From an uncultured Chlorobiaceae bacterium (GTDB taxonomy: Bacteria; Bacteroidota; Chlorobiia; Chlorobiales; Chlorobiaceae): DNA of 64,000 nt. The stretch lies in NCBI GenBank assembly GCA_903822595.1, contig CAIJPS010000014.1:32773-96772 (forward strand), given 5' to 3'. The notes beneath the pieces were generated by a model. The model was not told the DNA's origin. It searched no databases and was given only the letters and a program-made list of their open reading frames with translations. The translations under genes and the position numbers were made by a program. Each line of letters begins with the position of its first letter. The first letter of the stretch is position 1. Shown here one piece after another: positions 44,761 to 54,885 of the stretch.

Positions 44761-45066
44761 ATGGAGCAGCAGAACAGTGATAAAAAAGTTCTTGACTCTT
44801 TTGAAAGGGCAAAGCTTGGATTGAAGGTTTTTAACTTGCCATTCGCTGAAGCCGAAGAGGTTATTGATGCCTATGTGAGTCAGGGAGATTATGATCCGGC
44901 GTGTGTAGAGCTTTTCAAGGAGCAACTTGATACCCAGCGACATATTCAGGAAAAAAGCGTTGAATTGTTGTCTACTGGCGCCCAGATCTTGCGGCTTGTT
45001 GTTGGTGCTGTTATAAAGAATATTCCGCAACCCCCTTCCGAAGAGAACTCAAATTCCAGAACCTGA
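44761..45066 (+). CDS. Conserved-looking hypothetical protein (101 aa)
   Basis: An acidic, helical, soluble protein (SFERAKLGLKVFNLPFAEAEEVIDAYVSQGDYD and ELFKEQLDTQRHIQEKS) with a hydrophobic stretch near LLSTGAQILRLVVGAVIKN. I do not recognise the family. It is 24 bases upstream of the ClpB-like gene in the same orientation and is probably cotranscribed, so a role with the chaperone is possible. No signal peptide. Confidence 0.6.
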   Translation: MEQQNSDKKVLDSFERAKLGLKVFNLPFAEAEEVIDAYVSQGDYDPACVELFKEQLDTQRHIQEKSVELLSTGAQILRLVVGAVIKNIPQPPSEENSNSRT

Positions 45067-45090
45067 ACGTTTTGCAAAACAATCAGAACC

Positions 45091-46413
45091 ATGCAGTTTG
45101 ATCCAAACAAATTTACCCTGAAAGCCCAGGAGGCACTGCAAGCGGCTTCCACACTTGCTGGCAGCCGTCAGCATCAGCAGATAGAGCCGGAGCATTTGCT
45201 CTATGCCATGCTTGACGATTCAAGCAGTATTGCTGTGCAGATAGCGCAGAAACTGGAGGCTCCGGTCGAAGTACTGCAAACGGCACTTGACCGTGAAATC
45301 GGGAGAATTCCAAAGGTCACCGGAGCCTCGGCTACAGGACAGTACCTTTCGCAGAATCTTGGCAAGGTCTTTGACGTTGCCCTGAAAGAGGCCGAAGGTC
45401 TGAAGGATGAGTATATCAGCTCGGAGCATCTTTTGATTGCCATGAGTGAAGCTGGTGTTACGGTTTCACGAATGTTACAGGATGCGGGGTTCAACCGTAA
45501 TTCCATTCTTAAAGTGCTCACCACCATCAGGGGGACTCAGCGAGTGACCAGTCAGAGTGCTGAGGAGAGCTATAACTCACTGAAAAAATATTCGCGCAAC
45601 CTTAATGATCAGGCGCGCAAGGGGAAACTCGATCCGGTTATCGGTCGCGACGAGGAGATTCGCAGGGTGTTGCAGATTCTCAGCCGCCGTACCAAGAACA
45701 ATCCTGTACTGATTGGTGAACCGGGGGTTGGCAAGACCGCACTGGTAGAGGGAATCGCTCAACGCATTGTTGCTGGTGATGTGCCTGAAAACCTCAAGAG
45801 CAAGCAGATCGCTGCGCTTGACATTGCCCAGCTTGTCGCCGGAGCAAAGTTCCGTGGTGAGTTTGAGGAGCGGCTTAAAGCTGTGGTACGGGAGGTACAG
45901 TCGTCCGATGGCGAGATTATTCTTTTTATCGATGAACTTCACCTGCTTGTGGGTGCCGGGTCAGCCGAAGGCTCAATGGATGCGGCCAATATTCTCAAGC
46001 CTGCGCTTGCCCGTGGTGAACTGCGCTGTATCGGTGCTACCACTCTTGACGAGTATCGCAAGCATATTGAAAAGGATGCTGCCCTTGAGCGTCGTTTCCA
46101 GACCGTACTGGTCGATCAACCGAGTGTTGAGGACACCGTCTCTATTCTGCGCGGACTCAAGGAGAAATACGAGATTCATCACGGTGTCCGGATCAAGGAT
46201 GCGGCTATCGTTGCCGCTGCGGAGCTTTCAAATCGCTACATTGCAGACCGTTTTCTGCCTGACAAGGCTATCGATCTTATTGATGAGGCATCATCTCGTC
46301 TTCGCCTTGAAATTGACAGCAGTCCCGAAGAGCTTGACCGGATAAACCGGGAAATCCGCCGACTTGAAATCGAACGTGAAGCCTTGAAGCGCGAAATTGA
46401 AGTTGGTGGGTAG
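45091..46413 (+). CDS. clpB1: ClpB N-terminal half (ClpB1-type; N-domain and first AAA module)
   Basis: Residues 1-145 are the Clp N-domain, and 155-400 the first AAA+ module with Walker A ([10 protein letters not shown]), Walker B (IILFIDELH) and arginine-finger region (ALERRFQ). The start of the coiled-coil middle domain ends the protein ([22 protein letters not shown]). At 440 residues it is half of a normal ClpB (~860); the second AAA module is not in the window. From memory, Chlorobium tepidum ClpB is annotated as two genes of about 440 residues each, so this split is probably native to the lineage rather than damage. The protein should pair with a separately encoded C-terminal half to form the disaggregase. 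Confidence 0.85.
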   Translation: MQFDPNKFTLKAQEALQAASTLAGSRQHQQIEPEHLLYAMLDDSSSIAVQIAQKLEAPVEVLQTALDREIGRIPKVTGASATGQYLSQNLGKVFDVALKEAEGLKDEYISSEHLLIAMSEAGVTVSRMLQDAGFNRNSILKVLTTIRGTQRVTSQSAEESYNSLKKYSRNLNDQARKGKLDPVIGRDEEIRRVLQILSRRTKNNPVLIGEPGVGKTALVEGIAQRIVAGDVPENLKSKQIAALDIAQLVAGAKFRGEFEERLKAVVREVQSSDGEIILFIDELHLLVGAGSAEGSMDAANILKPALARGELRCIGATTLDEYRKHIEKDAALERRFQTVLVDQPSVEDTVSILRGLKEKYEIHHGVRIKDAAIVAAAELSNRYIADRFLPDKAIDLIDEASSRLRLEIDSSPEELDRINREIRRLEIEREALKREIEVGG

Positions 46414-46470
46414 TCGATCTTTTTTCAGCCGTCGGTAGGGAAGGCTTCATTCATTAACGGTAATAATGTT

Positions 46471-49209
46471 ATGAGGTTTTTGACTAAAGGTCTCTTGTGC
46501 CTGCTGGCGCTTATTCTTTTTTTGATGGAAAGCCCTTCATCTTCAAGCGCAAAGATATCGAAAATCCCGGTTGCACAGCTTGAAGATAAAGAGAGGGTGG
46601 TCGTTGTGCCCTGTGCTGATTATGAGGCTGGGGCTCTGCATACGCTGATCTTCGGGGGACATTGGCGATCACTCTGGACGACCCCTGTTGAGATGCCGGT
46701 TCTGGATATGAACTCTTTTGCCGGTGGATTGGTACCGTTTGAAAAAGGTGGTGGTTTTCAGACGATGACGTTGAGTTTCAGGGGTGCAAACGGCAAGGAG
46801 TATCGTTTCCGCTCCCTCGATAAAGATCCGGCACGCGGGATGCCCCCAAAATTGAAGGAGAGTGTTGTTGCTGATGTTTTGCAAGATCAGGTGACGACCT
46901 CAAATCCTGTTTCCGGTTTTATTGTCTCTCCATTGCTTGATGCAGCAGGTGTCTATAATGTTGCTCCGGAATTTACGGTTTTGCCTTACGATAAAGCCCG
47001 TCTCGGTGAGTATTTTGATGAGTTTTCCGGTCTTGCGGGCACAATAGAAGAGCGTCCGAACGAAAGTGAAAGTGCCGGTGGAGGATTCAGGGGTGCTGAT
47101 AAAATATCCGGTACTTATACTGTTTTCAATAATCTTGAAAAAGATAACGACAACCAGGTTGATGGCGTCGCCTATTTAAAGGCAAGGTTGCTCGATCTTT
47201 TTATCGGCGACTGGGACCGTCACTCTGATCAGTGGAAATGGGCTGGTTACAAAAAAGAGGGAAAAACAGTGTGGCTTCCCATTCCCAGAGACAGAGATCA
47301 CGCTTTCTCCCGCCAGGATGGAGTTTTTTCATGGATTATCACCCGCGTTATTCCCCGGATGACCAATTTTGGCCCGAATTATCCTGCCATCAAAAATTTA
47401 AGCTTTACCGGTCGTCCTCTTGACCGGCGTCTTCTTTCCGGGATTGGCCGCGCAGAGTGGAATGCTGTTACAGCCGATGTGCGACAAAAGCTTGCCGATC
47501 AGGTAATCCATGATGCCGTTATGAAGATGCCTTCTGCGATGTACGAGAAAGAGGGTTCCCGGCTTGAAAGCGAGCTTCGGGCCAGAAGGGATCTTCTTGA
47601 AACAGCGTCAGGGGAGCTCTATCTGCTCTGTGCTGCAGATGTGGATATCTATGCCAGCAACAAACCGGAATATGCGAAGGTACACCGTTCGGCGGATGGA
47701 AGTATAGATGTTACAATTTCCAAAAGAGATGGTAATACCGGGGCTGCGAAAGGGAAGCCCTTTTATTCCCGCATCTTCAATCCTCTCGAAACCAGTGAGG
47801 TCAGACTGTATCTTCAGGATGGCGATGATCGGGTTGTTGTTGACGGGCCGGTCTGCAAGGGAGGTGTGAAAGTAAGGGTAATAGGCGGTGAGGGTCAGGA
47901 TACCTTTGAAGATTATTCGACAAGTCAGCTATCCGGGGTTTCTGCTTCTTCTGAAATCCTGACATTTTTCTATGATGATGGTGATAAATCGGAATTTGTC
48001 ACCGGGAAGCATACCGTGGTTGATCGGCACAAGGTTGCCGTTCCCGTTGATGATCAGGAGAAATATGATCTTATGCCGCGCGATTCTGGTCGGGAGATGG
48101 GTTTCCGTCCAAGTGTTGATTATTCCTCGGATACCGGAGTATTTCTTGGAATGGGAGCCACTCTGGTGGATTACAGCTTCAGGTCAACTCCTTATCGTTA
48201 CAGTATGCAACTGAACGGAGGTTTTGCTACCGGAGAAGATCTTCGTTATAAACTGCAGTACACTGGCGATTTCCGGTCGCTTTTCAGGAACACATCACTT
48301 CTTGTGGAAGCTGGTACGACGGGTATCGATATCATTAACTTCTACGGGCTTGGAAACGAAAAATACTACGATGGCACCACTTTCACAGAAGATGATTTTG
48401 AAATTTTCAATCAAACCACCTCTGTCAGGGGCTCATTGATCTATCCGATGGATCAGAACTATCGGTGGAGCGCAGGGATTGGAGCAAAATGGGTTGACCT
48501 TGCTCTGATCCCGGGTTCCTTCAATGACCTGAACAGAGCTCAAATTCCCGGCATCAATCATGATTTTGCTGGTAGTTTACAAATTGGATTTCATTATGAT
48601 TCCAGGGATAGTGGTGATGACATTGCCCTGTCACCGAGAAAGCAAGGCTCTCTTGCTGGTGCCTGCCCGACAGGAAATACAACGGCGCTCAGCGGAATCA
48701 TGGCGGATGTCAGCGGGAAGTATTATCCTGAATTTTTTGGCAATGAACAGACTTATGGAAAAATCGGTGGTGAATTCCGTACCTATATTCCGCTGGTCTC
48801 GTCCCGCTATTCACGAATTGTTCTCCGATGTGGAGGAGAGAAAATCTGGGGTGATTATCCCTTTTATGAAGCAGCTTTTCTTGGCGGTTCTACCTCCCTG
48901 AGGGGTTATGACCGGCAGCGTTTTGCCGGAGATGCTTCACTCTATGCCGGTTCGGAACTTCGTCTCTACCTCGGTACCTTCAAGTTTCTTATTCCGATCA
49001 TGTACGGCCCGTTGGCCTTTGCTGAAACCGGCAGGGTCTTTCTTGACGGTGAGGATTCCAGCGCATGGCATTCCAGTGCTGGCGGAGGGTTATGGTTCGG
49101 CGGTATTGAGTCGCGCTATTCCGCAAGTATCTCCTTCGCTCAGGGGTTTGACGATGGCCGACTGATGGATGATTACGGAATCTATCTCAGGACAGGATTC
49201 AGCTTTTAG
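46471..49209 (+). CDS. BamA/TamA-type outer-membrane protein with kinase-like periplasmic motifs
   Basis: A 912-residue protein with a signal peptide (GLLCLLALILFLMESPSSSSA). Residues ~40-470 form a large periplasmic domain, and ~560-912 a 16-strand-like barrel of the surface-antigen type (FLGGSTSLRGYDRQRF, ending GFSF with terminal Phe). The periplasmic domain holds IGDWDRHSDQW (Asp249, His251) and, 25 residues on, IPRDRDHAFS (Asp274/276). This pair recalls the catalytic loop and metal-binding Asp of HipA/FAM20C-type kinases (DRH ... D). Related Bacteroidetes proteins have the same region, sometimes after a phosphoesterase domain. It is a BamA-superfamily protein but not BamA itself (no run of POTRA domains is evident). 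Confidence 0.8.
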   Translation: MRFLTKGLLCLLALILFLMESPSSSSAKISKIPVAQLEDKERVVVVPCADYEAGALHTLIFGGHWRSLWTTPVEMPVLDMNSFAGGLVPFEKGGGFQTMTLSFRGANGKEYRFRSLDKDPARGMPPKLKESVVADVLQDQVTTSNPVSGFIVSPLLDAAGVYNVAPEFTVLPYDKARLGEYFDEFSGLAGTIEERPNESESAGGGFRGADKISGTYTVFNNLEKDNDNQVDGVAYLKARLLDLFIGDWDRHSDQWKWAGYKKEGKTVWLPIPRDRDHAFSRQDGVFSWIITRVIPRMTNFGPNYPAIKNLSFTGRPLDRRLLSGIGRAEWNAVTADVRQKLADQVIHDAVMKMPSAMYEKEGSRLESELRARRDLLETASGELYLLCAADVDIYASNKPEYAKVHRSADGSIDVTISKRDGNTGAAKGKPFYSRIFNPLETSEVRLYLQDGDDRVVVDGPVCKGGVKVRVIGGEGQDTFEDYSTSQLSGVSASSEILTFFYDDGDKSEFVTGKHTVVDRHKVAVPVDDQEKYDLMPRDSGREMGFRPSVDYSSDTGVFLGMGATLVDYSFRSTPYRYSMQLNGGFATGEDLRYKLQYTGDFRSLFRNTSLLVEAGTTGIDIINFYGLGNEKYYDGTTFTEDDFEIFNQTTSVRGSLIYPMDQNYRWSAGIGAKWVDLALIPGSFNDLNRAQIPGINHDFAGSLQIGFHYDSRDSGDDIALSPRKQGSLAGACPTGNTTALSGIMADVSGKYYPEFFGNEQTYGKIGGEFRTYIPLVSSRYSRIVLRCGGEKIWGDYPFYEAAFLGGSTSLRGYDRQRFAGDASLYAGSELRLYLGTFKFLIPIMYGPLAFAETGRVFLDGEDSSAWHSSAGGGLWFGGIESRYSASISFAQGFDDGRLMDDYGIYLRTGFSF

Positions 49210-49581
49210 CATGTCGTTAGCTTTTTTACACAAAGCGGATGTAATGCATGGTTGCAGTTTTCCTTTGTCTCGCAACAATTTTGTTGGCAACAAATATGCT
49301 GGTTGTACATCGGTGAAGAGGTAAAAAGTGCAATTGAGATACAGGAAGTGGCGAAAGATGTCGTCAAACGGATTGGGGCGAGGCAGAAGGCCAGAAAAAG
49401 CGCCTGACAGGAGGGGTGCACGTAGGGGCAAGGCATGCCGTGCCCACAACAACGTCCTTGGATTTTTTCTTAAGGCGAGGGCTGCAGTGATTTATTGGGA
49501 TGAAAATTGTACATTGAAGTTTGCATATCATTGTATGTTTTCTATGCTTTGCTTTTATTAAACAACAAAAAACAGGCGACA
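49210..49581. other. Intergenic stretch with palindromic repeat
   Basis: No gene is supported. A REP-like palindrome lies at 49426-49445. The upstream region of the YSC84 gene is AT-rich. Confidence 0.5.
49426..49445. repeat. REP-like palindrome in intergenic space
   Basis: GGGCA A GGCA / TGCC G TGCCC forms a 20-base palindrome with one mismatched pair, flanked by GTAGG and CACAAC. GC-rich elements with GTAGGGGC / GCCCCTAC-style ends occur in many intergenic regions of such genomes; a related one seems to lie inside the YfhO gene. Confidence 0.55.
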
Positions 49582-50115
49582 ATGATGAAGATGATAAAAA
49601 TTGTTACTCTTGCCCTTCTGTTTGCGGGCGCATTTATTTCTACGGCGACGGCGGGATGGGACCCTGCGGAAGCGGATCATGCAAGGCAGTCGGCCGAATC
49701 TTTCCGGTCTAATTCAGGACTTTCCCGTTTTTTTGAAAACGCCTATGGCTTCGTTGTTTTTCCCGATGTCTATAAAGGGGGATTCATGATGTTAGGCGGG
49801 GGACATGGGAAGGGATATGTCTACGAACAAAATAACCTTGTGGGGCGCTCAACAATTACCCAGCTCAATATTGGCCCGCAGTTCGGGGGTCAGTCTTTTT
49901 CGGAAATTATATTTTTTAAAGGCAAGCACGACCTTGATAATTTTAAAGAGGGCAACTTTGAGCTGAATGCCCAGGTGGCGGCAATCATCGTTACGACGGG
50001 AATGGCAACCAATACTGATTATTCCAACGGTGTGTCTGTCTTTGTCCTTCCGAAAGCCGGGGTTATGGCTGAAGCTACCGTTGGTGGGCAGAAATTCTCC
50101 TATCAGCCCTATTGA
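49582..50115 (+). CDS. YSC84/SYLF-domain exported protein
   Basis: A 177-residue protein with a signal peptide (IVTLALLFAGAFISTATA) and a SYLF domain: YGFVVFPDVYKGGFMMLGGGHGKGYVY, then TQLNIGPQFGGQSFSEIIFF, ending AEATVGGQKFSY. SYLF proteins bind membranes or phosphoinositides in eukaryotes; bacterial exported ones are of unknown function. AGGCGA precedes ATG 49582. It stands alone before gatB. Confidence 0.85.
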   Translation: MMKMIKIVTLALLFAGAFISTATAGWDPAEADHARQSAESFRSNSGLSRFFENAYGFVVFPDVYKGGFMMLGGGHGKGYVYEQNNLVGRSTITQLNIGPQFGGQSFSEIIFFKGKHDLDNFKEGNFELNAQVAAIIVTTGMATNTDYSNGVSVFVLPKAGVMAEATVGGQKFSYQPY

Positions 50116-50190
50116 TGTCCGGACTTTTCCGGTCAGAAAAGGCGCCGGTGCAGAAGAGAGAGAGTTTTTTCAATAACGATAATTTTTGCA

Positions 50191-51618
50191 ATGAAGTATG
50201 AATTAGTGGTGGGCCTTGAGGTTCATTGTCAGCTCAATACCGCAAGCAAGGCCTTCTGTGGCTGTTCTGCGCAGTTTGGCAAGTCGGCCAATACCAATGT
50301 GTGCCCAGTCTGTCTTGCTCTTCCCGGGGCGCTTCCCGTGCTTAACCGTCGTGTGGTTGAGGATGCCGTGAAGCTCGGTCTTGCAACAGGCTGTACCATA
50401 GCTCCTCATTCAGTGCTTGCCCGGAAAAACTACTTTTATCCGGATCTGCCAAAAGGGTACCAGATTTCCCAGTTTGAAGAGCCGATATGCAGTGAGGGAA
50501 TGGTGCATATTGATGCTGGAGAGGGAACCAGGGAGATCCGACTGATCAGGATACACATTGAGGAGGATGCTGGAAAATCGATTCATGATATCGGTGAGGA
50601 GACCTATATCGATCTCAACCGGAGCGGAGTGCCTCTGCTTGAGATTGTGAGTTATCCTGACCTGCGCACTCCGAAAGAGGCTTCGGCCTATCTGCAGAAG
50701 GTGCGGCAGATTGTCAAGTATCTTGGTATTTCGGATGGCAACATGGAGGAGGGTAGTCTTCGCTGTGATGCTAACGTATCCTTGCGGCCTGTTGGCGCAA
50801 CGGAGTATGGTACCCGTACCGAGATCAAGAATATGAACTCCTTCAAGAACGTTGAAAAGGCTATCGAGTACGAGGTCGAGCGCCATGCAGAGATTCTTGA
50901 TGGTGGTGGTGTTATTCTGCAGGAGACGCGTCTCTGGGATGCTGACAAGGGGGAGACCCGCTCCATGCGAGGCAAAGAGTTTGCCCATGACTATCGTTAT
51001 TTCCCTGATCCTGATCTGGTGCCGGTGCTGGTTGACCAGGAGATGATTGATCGTATTATGCTTGAGCTTCCCGAGTTTCCTGAAGAGCGGGCGGTTCGTT
51101 TTGCTGACGAGTATGCAATTCCGGTCTATGATGCCGATGTACTCACTGTCGAGAGAGAGGTGGCCGACTATTTTGAGGAGACAGTCAGGGTTTCGGGTGA
51201 TGCCAAGGCATCGTCAAACTGGGTGATGGGAGAGGTGATGCGCACGCTCAAAGAGAGTTATCTTGACATTGCGGAGTTCTCTATTATGCCGGCACGGCTT
51301 GGAGGACTGATAAGCCTTATTGCAGGGGGTGTGATCAGTAATACCATTGCCAAGCAGGTTTTTGAACTCATGCTGAAGAGTGGTGATGCTCCGGCTGAGA
51401 TTGTTGAACGGGAAGGGCTTGCGCAGATTTCAGACAGTGGCGCGATTGAGACAGTCCTGAAGGAAATTCTTGATGCAAACCCCGGCCAACTTGCAGCCTA
51501 TCGTGGCGGAAAAACCAAGCTGCTCGGCTTTTTTGTGGGACAGTGCATGAGTCAGATGAAAGGCAAAGCCAATCCCCAGATGGTCAATGACGTGCTGTTG
51601 AAGATGCTTGAAGGGTGA
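50191..51618 (+). CDS. gatB: Aspartyl/glutamyl-tRNA(Asn/Gln) amidotransferase subunit B
   Basis: GatB positions the misacylated tRNA and phosphorylates the side chain before transamidation by GatA. The 475-residue protein starts with [13 protein letters not shown] and has paired Zn-site-type Cys ([17 protein letters not shown]). It also carries [27 protein letters not shown] and [14 protein letters not shown], and a C-terminal YqeY-like tail ([16 protein letters not shown]). The ORF is complete. Its partner gatA/gatC genes are not adjacent. It converges on xseB with six bases between the stops. Confidence 0.97.
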   Translation: MKYELVVGLEVHCQLNTASKAFCGCSAQFGKSANTNVCPVCLALPGALPVLNRRVVEDAVKLGLATGCTIAPHSVLARKNYFYPDLPKGYQISQFEEPICSEGMVHIDAGEGTREIRLIRIHIEEDAGKSIHDIGEETYIDLNRSGVPLLEIVSYPDLRTPKEASAYLQKVRQIVKYLGISDGNMEEGSLRCDANVSLRPVGATEYGTRTEIKNMNSFKNVEKAIEYEVERHAEILDGGGVILQETRLWDADKGETRSMRGKEFAHDYRYFPDPDLVPVLVDQEMIDRIMLELPEFPEERAVRFADEYAIPVYDADVLTVEREVADYFEETVRVSGDAKASSNWVMGEVMRTLKESYLDIAEFSIMPARLGGLISLIAGGVISNTIAKQVFELMLKSGDAPAEIVEREGLAQISDSGAIETVLKEILDANPGQLAAYRGGKTKLLGFFVGQCMSQMKGKANPQMVNDVLLKMLEG

Positions 51619-51624
51619 GTGATT

Positions 51625-51882
51625 TCAGGACTCGCTGTCGAAGAGATCTTTGGTGTGTGTTGATTCTGACCAGCTTTTTGCAAGTTCAGGATTGATCACC
51701 TCGATTTTTTTTCTGGCTTCCAGAAGCCTTTTTTTACAGCTTTCGGCAATGGCGAGTCCCTCCTCGTACATGCCGATGGAGTTTTCAAGGCCGGTTTCCG
51801 GATTTTCGATATTCCGGGTGATCTCCTCAAGTCGAGAGATCAGCTCTTCGATGGGGGGCTTTCCGGAGGGGGTGGCGGTCAT
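51625..51882 (-). CDS. xseB: Exodeoxyribonuclease VII small subunit
   Basis: An 85-residue helical protein with the XseB pattern ELISRLEEITRNIENPETGLENSIGMYEEGLAI followed by CKKRLLEARKKI. XseB assembles with XseA into the single-strand exonuclease VII. The length is normal. It is convergent with gatB and divergent from obg. xseA is not in the window. Confidence 0.9.
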   Translation of the reverse strand: MTATPSGKPPIEELISRLEEITRNIENPETGLENSIGMYEEGLAIAESCKKRLLEARKKIEVINPELAKSWSESTHTKDLFDSES

Positions 51883-51954
51883 GTGATTTCAGTGTTTAGA
51901 TATTGTTCTTCAAGATAGAGAAAGAGAAAGATTATTCAAAAGGCAGGTGTGTGA

Positions 51955-52968
51955 GTGAAGTTTGTTGATAGTGCGTCTATTTTTGTTCAGGCTGGAGACG
52001 GCGGAAAAGGGTGTGTCAGTTTTCGGAGAGAGAAGTTTGTGCCCAAAGGGGGCCCGGACGGAGGCGATGGCGGTCGGGGAGGTCATGTATGGCTGAGAAC
52101 CAACCCGCAGTTGACGACTCTTCTCGATTTTAAATATAAAAAGAAGTATATCGCTGTTCGTGGTGTGCATGGTCAGGGTGCCCGGAAAACGGGCAGGGAT
52201 GGAGGCGATATTGTTATTGACGTTCCCTGTGGCACCATCGTCAGAAACGGCGAAACCAATGAGATTATTGCTGACCTGACGGGCGAGGATCAGAAAATAT
52301 TGATTGCGAGGGGTGGCAAAGGGGGGCGGGGCAACCAGCACTTCGCGACACCAACCCGTCAGGCTCCACGCTATGCCGAGCCGGGTCTGAAAGGTGAGCT
52401 GCTGATGCTCAATATGGAGCTGAAGCTTATGGCTGATGTTGGTCTGGTAGGATTTCCCAATGCGGGCAAGTCCACCCTGATTTCAGTTATCAGTGCTGCC
52501 AAGCCGAAAATCGCTGATTATCCGTTTACCACACTGGTGCCCAATCTCGGCATTGTGCGCTACGAAGAGTACAAATCGTTCGTGATGGCTGATATTCCGG
52601 GAATTATTGAAGGTGCGTCAGAAGGAAAGGGGCTTGGTTTGCAGTTTCTGCGTCATATTGAGCGCACGAAAATACTTGCAATACTTGTTTCGGCTGATTC
52701 GCCCGATATTGCCGATGAATATCGTACCCTTCTTGGAGAGCTTGAGAAATTTGAAAAGGGATTGCTCGACAAACCGCGGATAGTGGTTATTACGAAAATG
52801 GATATCGTCGCAGAAGATTTTGAAATTCCGGTTCTTGAAGAGGGTGTCAAGGTCATGCCGATTTCAAGTGTTTCCGGTCATGGACTGAAGGAGCTCAAGG
52901 ATGAACTCTGGAGGGAGGTATCGGGTCGCACCAGGGCTGCTGAACCGCAGGATGAGACCCTCGGATAA
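51955..52968 (+). CDS. obg: Obg family GTPase (ribosome assembly)
   Basis: The 337-residue protein has the glycine-rich Obg domain ([27 protein letters not shown]) up to about residue 158. The G domain then shows G1 [10 protein letters not shown]3 [17 protein letters not shown]4 TKMD and G5 SSVSG. Obg binds the 50S subunit and links its assembly to growth and stress. The start codon is GTG 51955. A GNAT gene follows by 2 bases. The C-terminal OCT domain is absent, as in many short Obg proteins. Confidence 0.95.
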   Translation: MKFVDSASIFVQAGDGGKGCVSFRREKFVPKGGPDGGDGGRGGHVWLRTNPQLTTLLDFKYKKKYIAVRGVHGQGARKTGRDGGDIVIDVPCGTIVRNGETNEIIADLTGEDQKILIARGGKGGRGNQHFATPTRQAPRYAEPGLKGELLMLNMELKLMADVGLVGFPNAGKSTLISVISAAKPKIADYPFTTLVPNLGIVRYEEYKSFVMADIPGIIEGASEGKGLGLQFLRHIERTKILAILVSADSPDIADEYRTLLGELEKFEKGLLDKPRIVVITKMDIVAEDFEIPVLEEGVKVMPISSVSGHGLKELKDELWREVSGRTRAAEPQDETLG

Positions 52969-52970
52969 TC

Positions 52971-53438
52971 ATGCAAAAGGCTGAACTCTATGTCCGGTAT
53001 GCGCGTCTTGCTGATGCTTCGGCTATTTCCGCCATCACCGCGGAGTATGCTCGCCAGGGAATTATGCTGGAACGTTCAGGTGATAATATTGTTGAAAATA
53101 TTCGTAACTTTTTTGTTGCTGAATATGACGGTGAGGTGATTGGTTGTTGTGCTATCGCATTCTATAATCTGAAGCTTGCCGAAATCCGTTCACTTGCCGT
53201 TTTTAACCGCTATAAAATGAAGGGTATAGGTCGGCTGCTGGTTGAAAAGGCAGAGTCGGTCTTGCGTGAGGAGGGTGTCGAGGAGGTTTTTGTCTTGACG
53301 CTCAGCCGGGAGTTTTTCTGCCGCCTCGGCTACAGTGAAATCAAGAAGGAGTATTTTCCGCAGAAAATCTGGAGGGATTGCACTCATTGTCCCAAGCTTA
53401 TGGCGTGTGATGAGATCGCAATGGTGAAAACACTGTAA
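52971..53438 (+). CDS. GNAT acetyltransferase, short ArgA-like
   Basis: A 155-residue GNAT-fold enzyme with the acetyl-CoA segment EIRSLAVFNRYKMKGIGRLLVEKAE and a Cys-bearing end (WRDCTHCPKLMACDEIAMV) typical of the short N-acetylglutamate synthase-like family. Such proteins make acetylglutamate for arginine synthesis in bacteria lacking classic ArgA. The assignment is by family resemblance and the substrate is not proven. It starts 2 bases after the obg stop. Confidence 0.75.
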   Translation: MQKAELYVRYARLADASAISAITAEYARQGIMLERSGDNIVENIRNFFVAEYDGEVIGCCAIAFYNLKLAEIRSLAVFNRYKMKGIGRLLVEKAESVLREEGVEEVFVLTLSREFFCRLGYSEIKKEYFPQKIWRDCTHCPKLMACDEIAMVKTL

Positions 53439-53470
53439 ATTTAATCTCTACAAACAGGTACAGGAAATTC

Positions 53471-53737
53471 GTGATCGTTCAGGAAGTTATCGTAAAAAAC
53501 AAGGCTGGGCTGCATACCAGACCTGCGGCTGCAGTGGTCAAACTCGCATCCCGTTTCAAATCAGATTTTTTTATCGAGATGCAGGGCGTTGAAATTAATG
53601 CGAAATCAATTATTGGTGTTATGAGCCTTGCAGCACCGAAAGGTACCCGGTTGACGCTCAAGCTTGATGGCGAGGATGCTGCCGAGGCTTCCCGCCAGTT
53701 GGTGGAGTTTTTTGAGCAGGGTTTTGGAGAAATATAG
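53471..53737 (+). CDS. ptsH: Phosphocarrier protein HPr
   Basis: An 88-residue HPr with the phosphorylation site His15 in NKAGLHTRPAA and the regulatory Ser46 in NAKSIIGVMSLAAPKGT. HPr takes phosphate from EI and passes it to EIIA domains; Ser46 is the target of HPr kinase. No sugar permease or EI gene is in the window. The EIIA domain at 3.3-3.8 kb is a candidate partner, so a regulatory rather than a transport PTS is likely. Start GTG 53471, AGGAAA upstream. The glycosyltransferase gene begins 2 bases after the stop. Confidence 0.93.
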   Translation: MIVQEVIVKNKAGLHTRPAAAVVKLASRFKSDFFIEMQGVEINAKSIIGVMSLAAPKGTRLTLKLDGEDAAEASRQLVEFFEQGFGEI

Positions 53738-53739
53738 CG

Positions 53740-54885
53740 TTGCGGATTGCCTTCATATCTCCTTTTTTTCCTCTGAAGGGCGGGATTGCCCGGTTCAGTG
53801 GATTGTTGAGGGATGCCCTTCAAGTCAGGGGATATGATGTTGCTCCTTTTGCCTTCAGGGCGCTCTACCCCGATTTTCTGGTCAAGGGTGGAGCTGAAGG
53901 GGTTCATGGTTCAGATATCACTACTTTCTTTAATGAGGCGCGTCTGGTGCTCTTTAACCCCTTCTCCTGGTTTGGAACAATCCGGCTTCTGAGGTCTCTG
54001 AAACCGGATCTGCTGCTTGTGGCTTACTGGACCGGATTTCTTGCGCCGCTCTATTTTGCAATACACCGTTTGACCGGTATCAAAATGGTGGTGCTGCTCC
54101 ATAATCTCTCTTCACATGAATCGTTTCTCTTCGAGCCCCTTATGCAGAGGCTGCTTGCCGCTTCCGCCGATGGAGTACTGACCCTTTCGGGCACCGTTAC
54201 GCAGGAGGTGCGGGCTTCCATGCCTGATATTCCCCTGTTGCAACTCTTTCATCCGTCCTATGAGCCGGATGGGGAGAGTGTTTCTGTGCAGGATGCCCGC
54301 AGAGCGCTTAATCTTGATTTTCACTCGCCAGTGCTGCTTTTTTTTGGATATGTGCGGCGCTACAAGGGGCTCGATACGATGCTCCGTGCCATGCCGGCAA
54401 TTCTTCAAAGGGCGCCAGCCCTTCGTTTTGTTGTTGCCGGACAGTTTCATGAGGATCAAGGGAGTTATCACCGTCTTGTCGCAGAGCTCGGAATCGGTGG
54501 AAGTGTCGATTTTTATCCAGGCTATGTTTCTACTGAACGAAGTGCCCTTTTTTTTGCCGCGGCTGACGCCGTTGTGCTTCCCTACCGTAGCGCAACGCAA
54601 TCGGGAGTGGTCCAGCTTGCCTATGGTCATCGCTTGCCCGTCATTGTCACACCGACGGGTGCACTTCCCGAGATGGTTCGTCACGGCAAAACCGGCTGGG
54701 TTGCCCGAGACAGTTCGTCGGATGGGCTTGCCGGGGCAGTTGGCGAGTTTCTTGAATGCCTGGAGAAGCTTGAGCTTGAAGCCATGCGTCCGGCTATCGA
54801 AGCTTTCAGCCGCGACTTTTCCTGGGACTCCTTTGCTGAAGCAGCAGGCAGTTTCCTTGAATCCATAGTCGCAAGAAGGCGATGA
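53740..54885 (+). CDS. Glycosyltransferase family 4
   Basis: A 381-residue GT-B enzyme starting at TTG 53740 (RIAFISPFFPLKGGIARFS). The C-terminal half carries the sugar-nucleotide part: LLFFGYVRRYKGLDTML, DAVVLPYRSATQSGVVQLAYGHRLPVIVTPTGALPEMV. GT4 enzymes use NDP-sugars in surface polysaccharide assembly. It is the first gene of a run in which stops and starts overlap (next gene by 4 bases). TTG rather than ATG may limit its level. Confidence 0.9.
   Translation: MRIAFISPFFPLKGGIARFSGLLRDALQVRGYDVAPFAFRALYPDFLVKGGAEGVHGSDITTFFNEARLVLFNPFSWFGTIRLLRSLKPDLLLVAYWTGFLAPLYFAIHRLTGIKMVVLLHNLSSHESFLFEPLMQRLLAASADGVLTLSGTVTQEVRASMPDIPLLQLFHPSYEPDGESVSVQDARRALNLDFHSPVLLFFGYVRRYKGLDTMLRAMPAILQRAPALRFVVAGQFHEDQGSYHRLVAELGIGGSVDFYPGYVSTERSALFFAAADAVVLPYRSATQSGVVQLAYGHRLPVIVTPTGALPEMVRHGKTGWVARDSSSDGLAGAVGEFLECLEKLELEAMRPAIEAFSRDFSWDSFAEAAGSFLESIVARRR

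Noticed and set aside
45091..46413. ClpB truncation as a sequencing or assembly error
   Set aside because: The frame ends cleanly in the middle domain, the next gene follows at normal distance, and split ClpB genes are, as I recall, annotated in Chlorobium; kept as a finding rather than an error.
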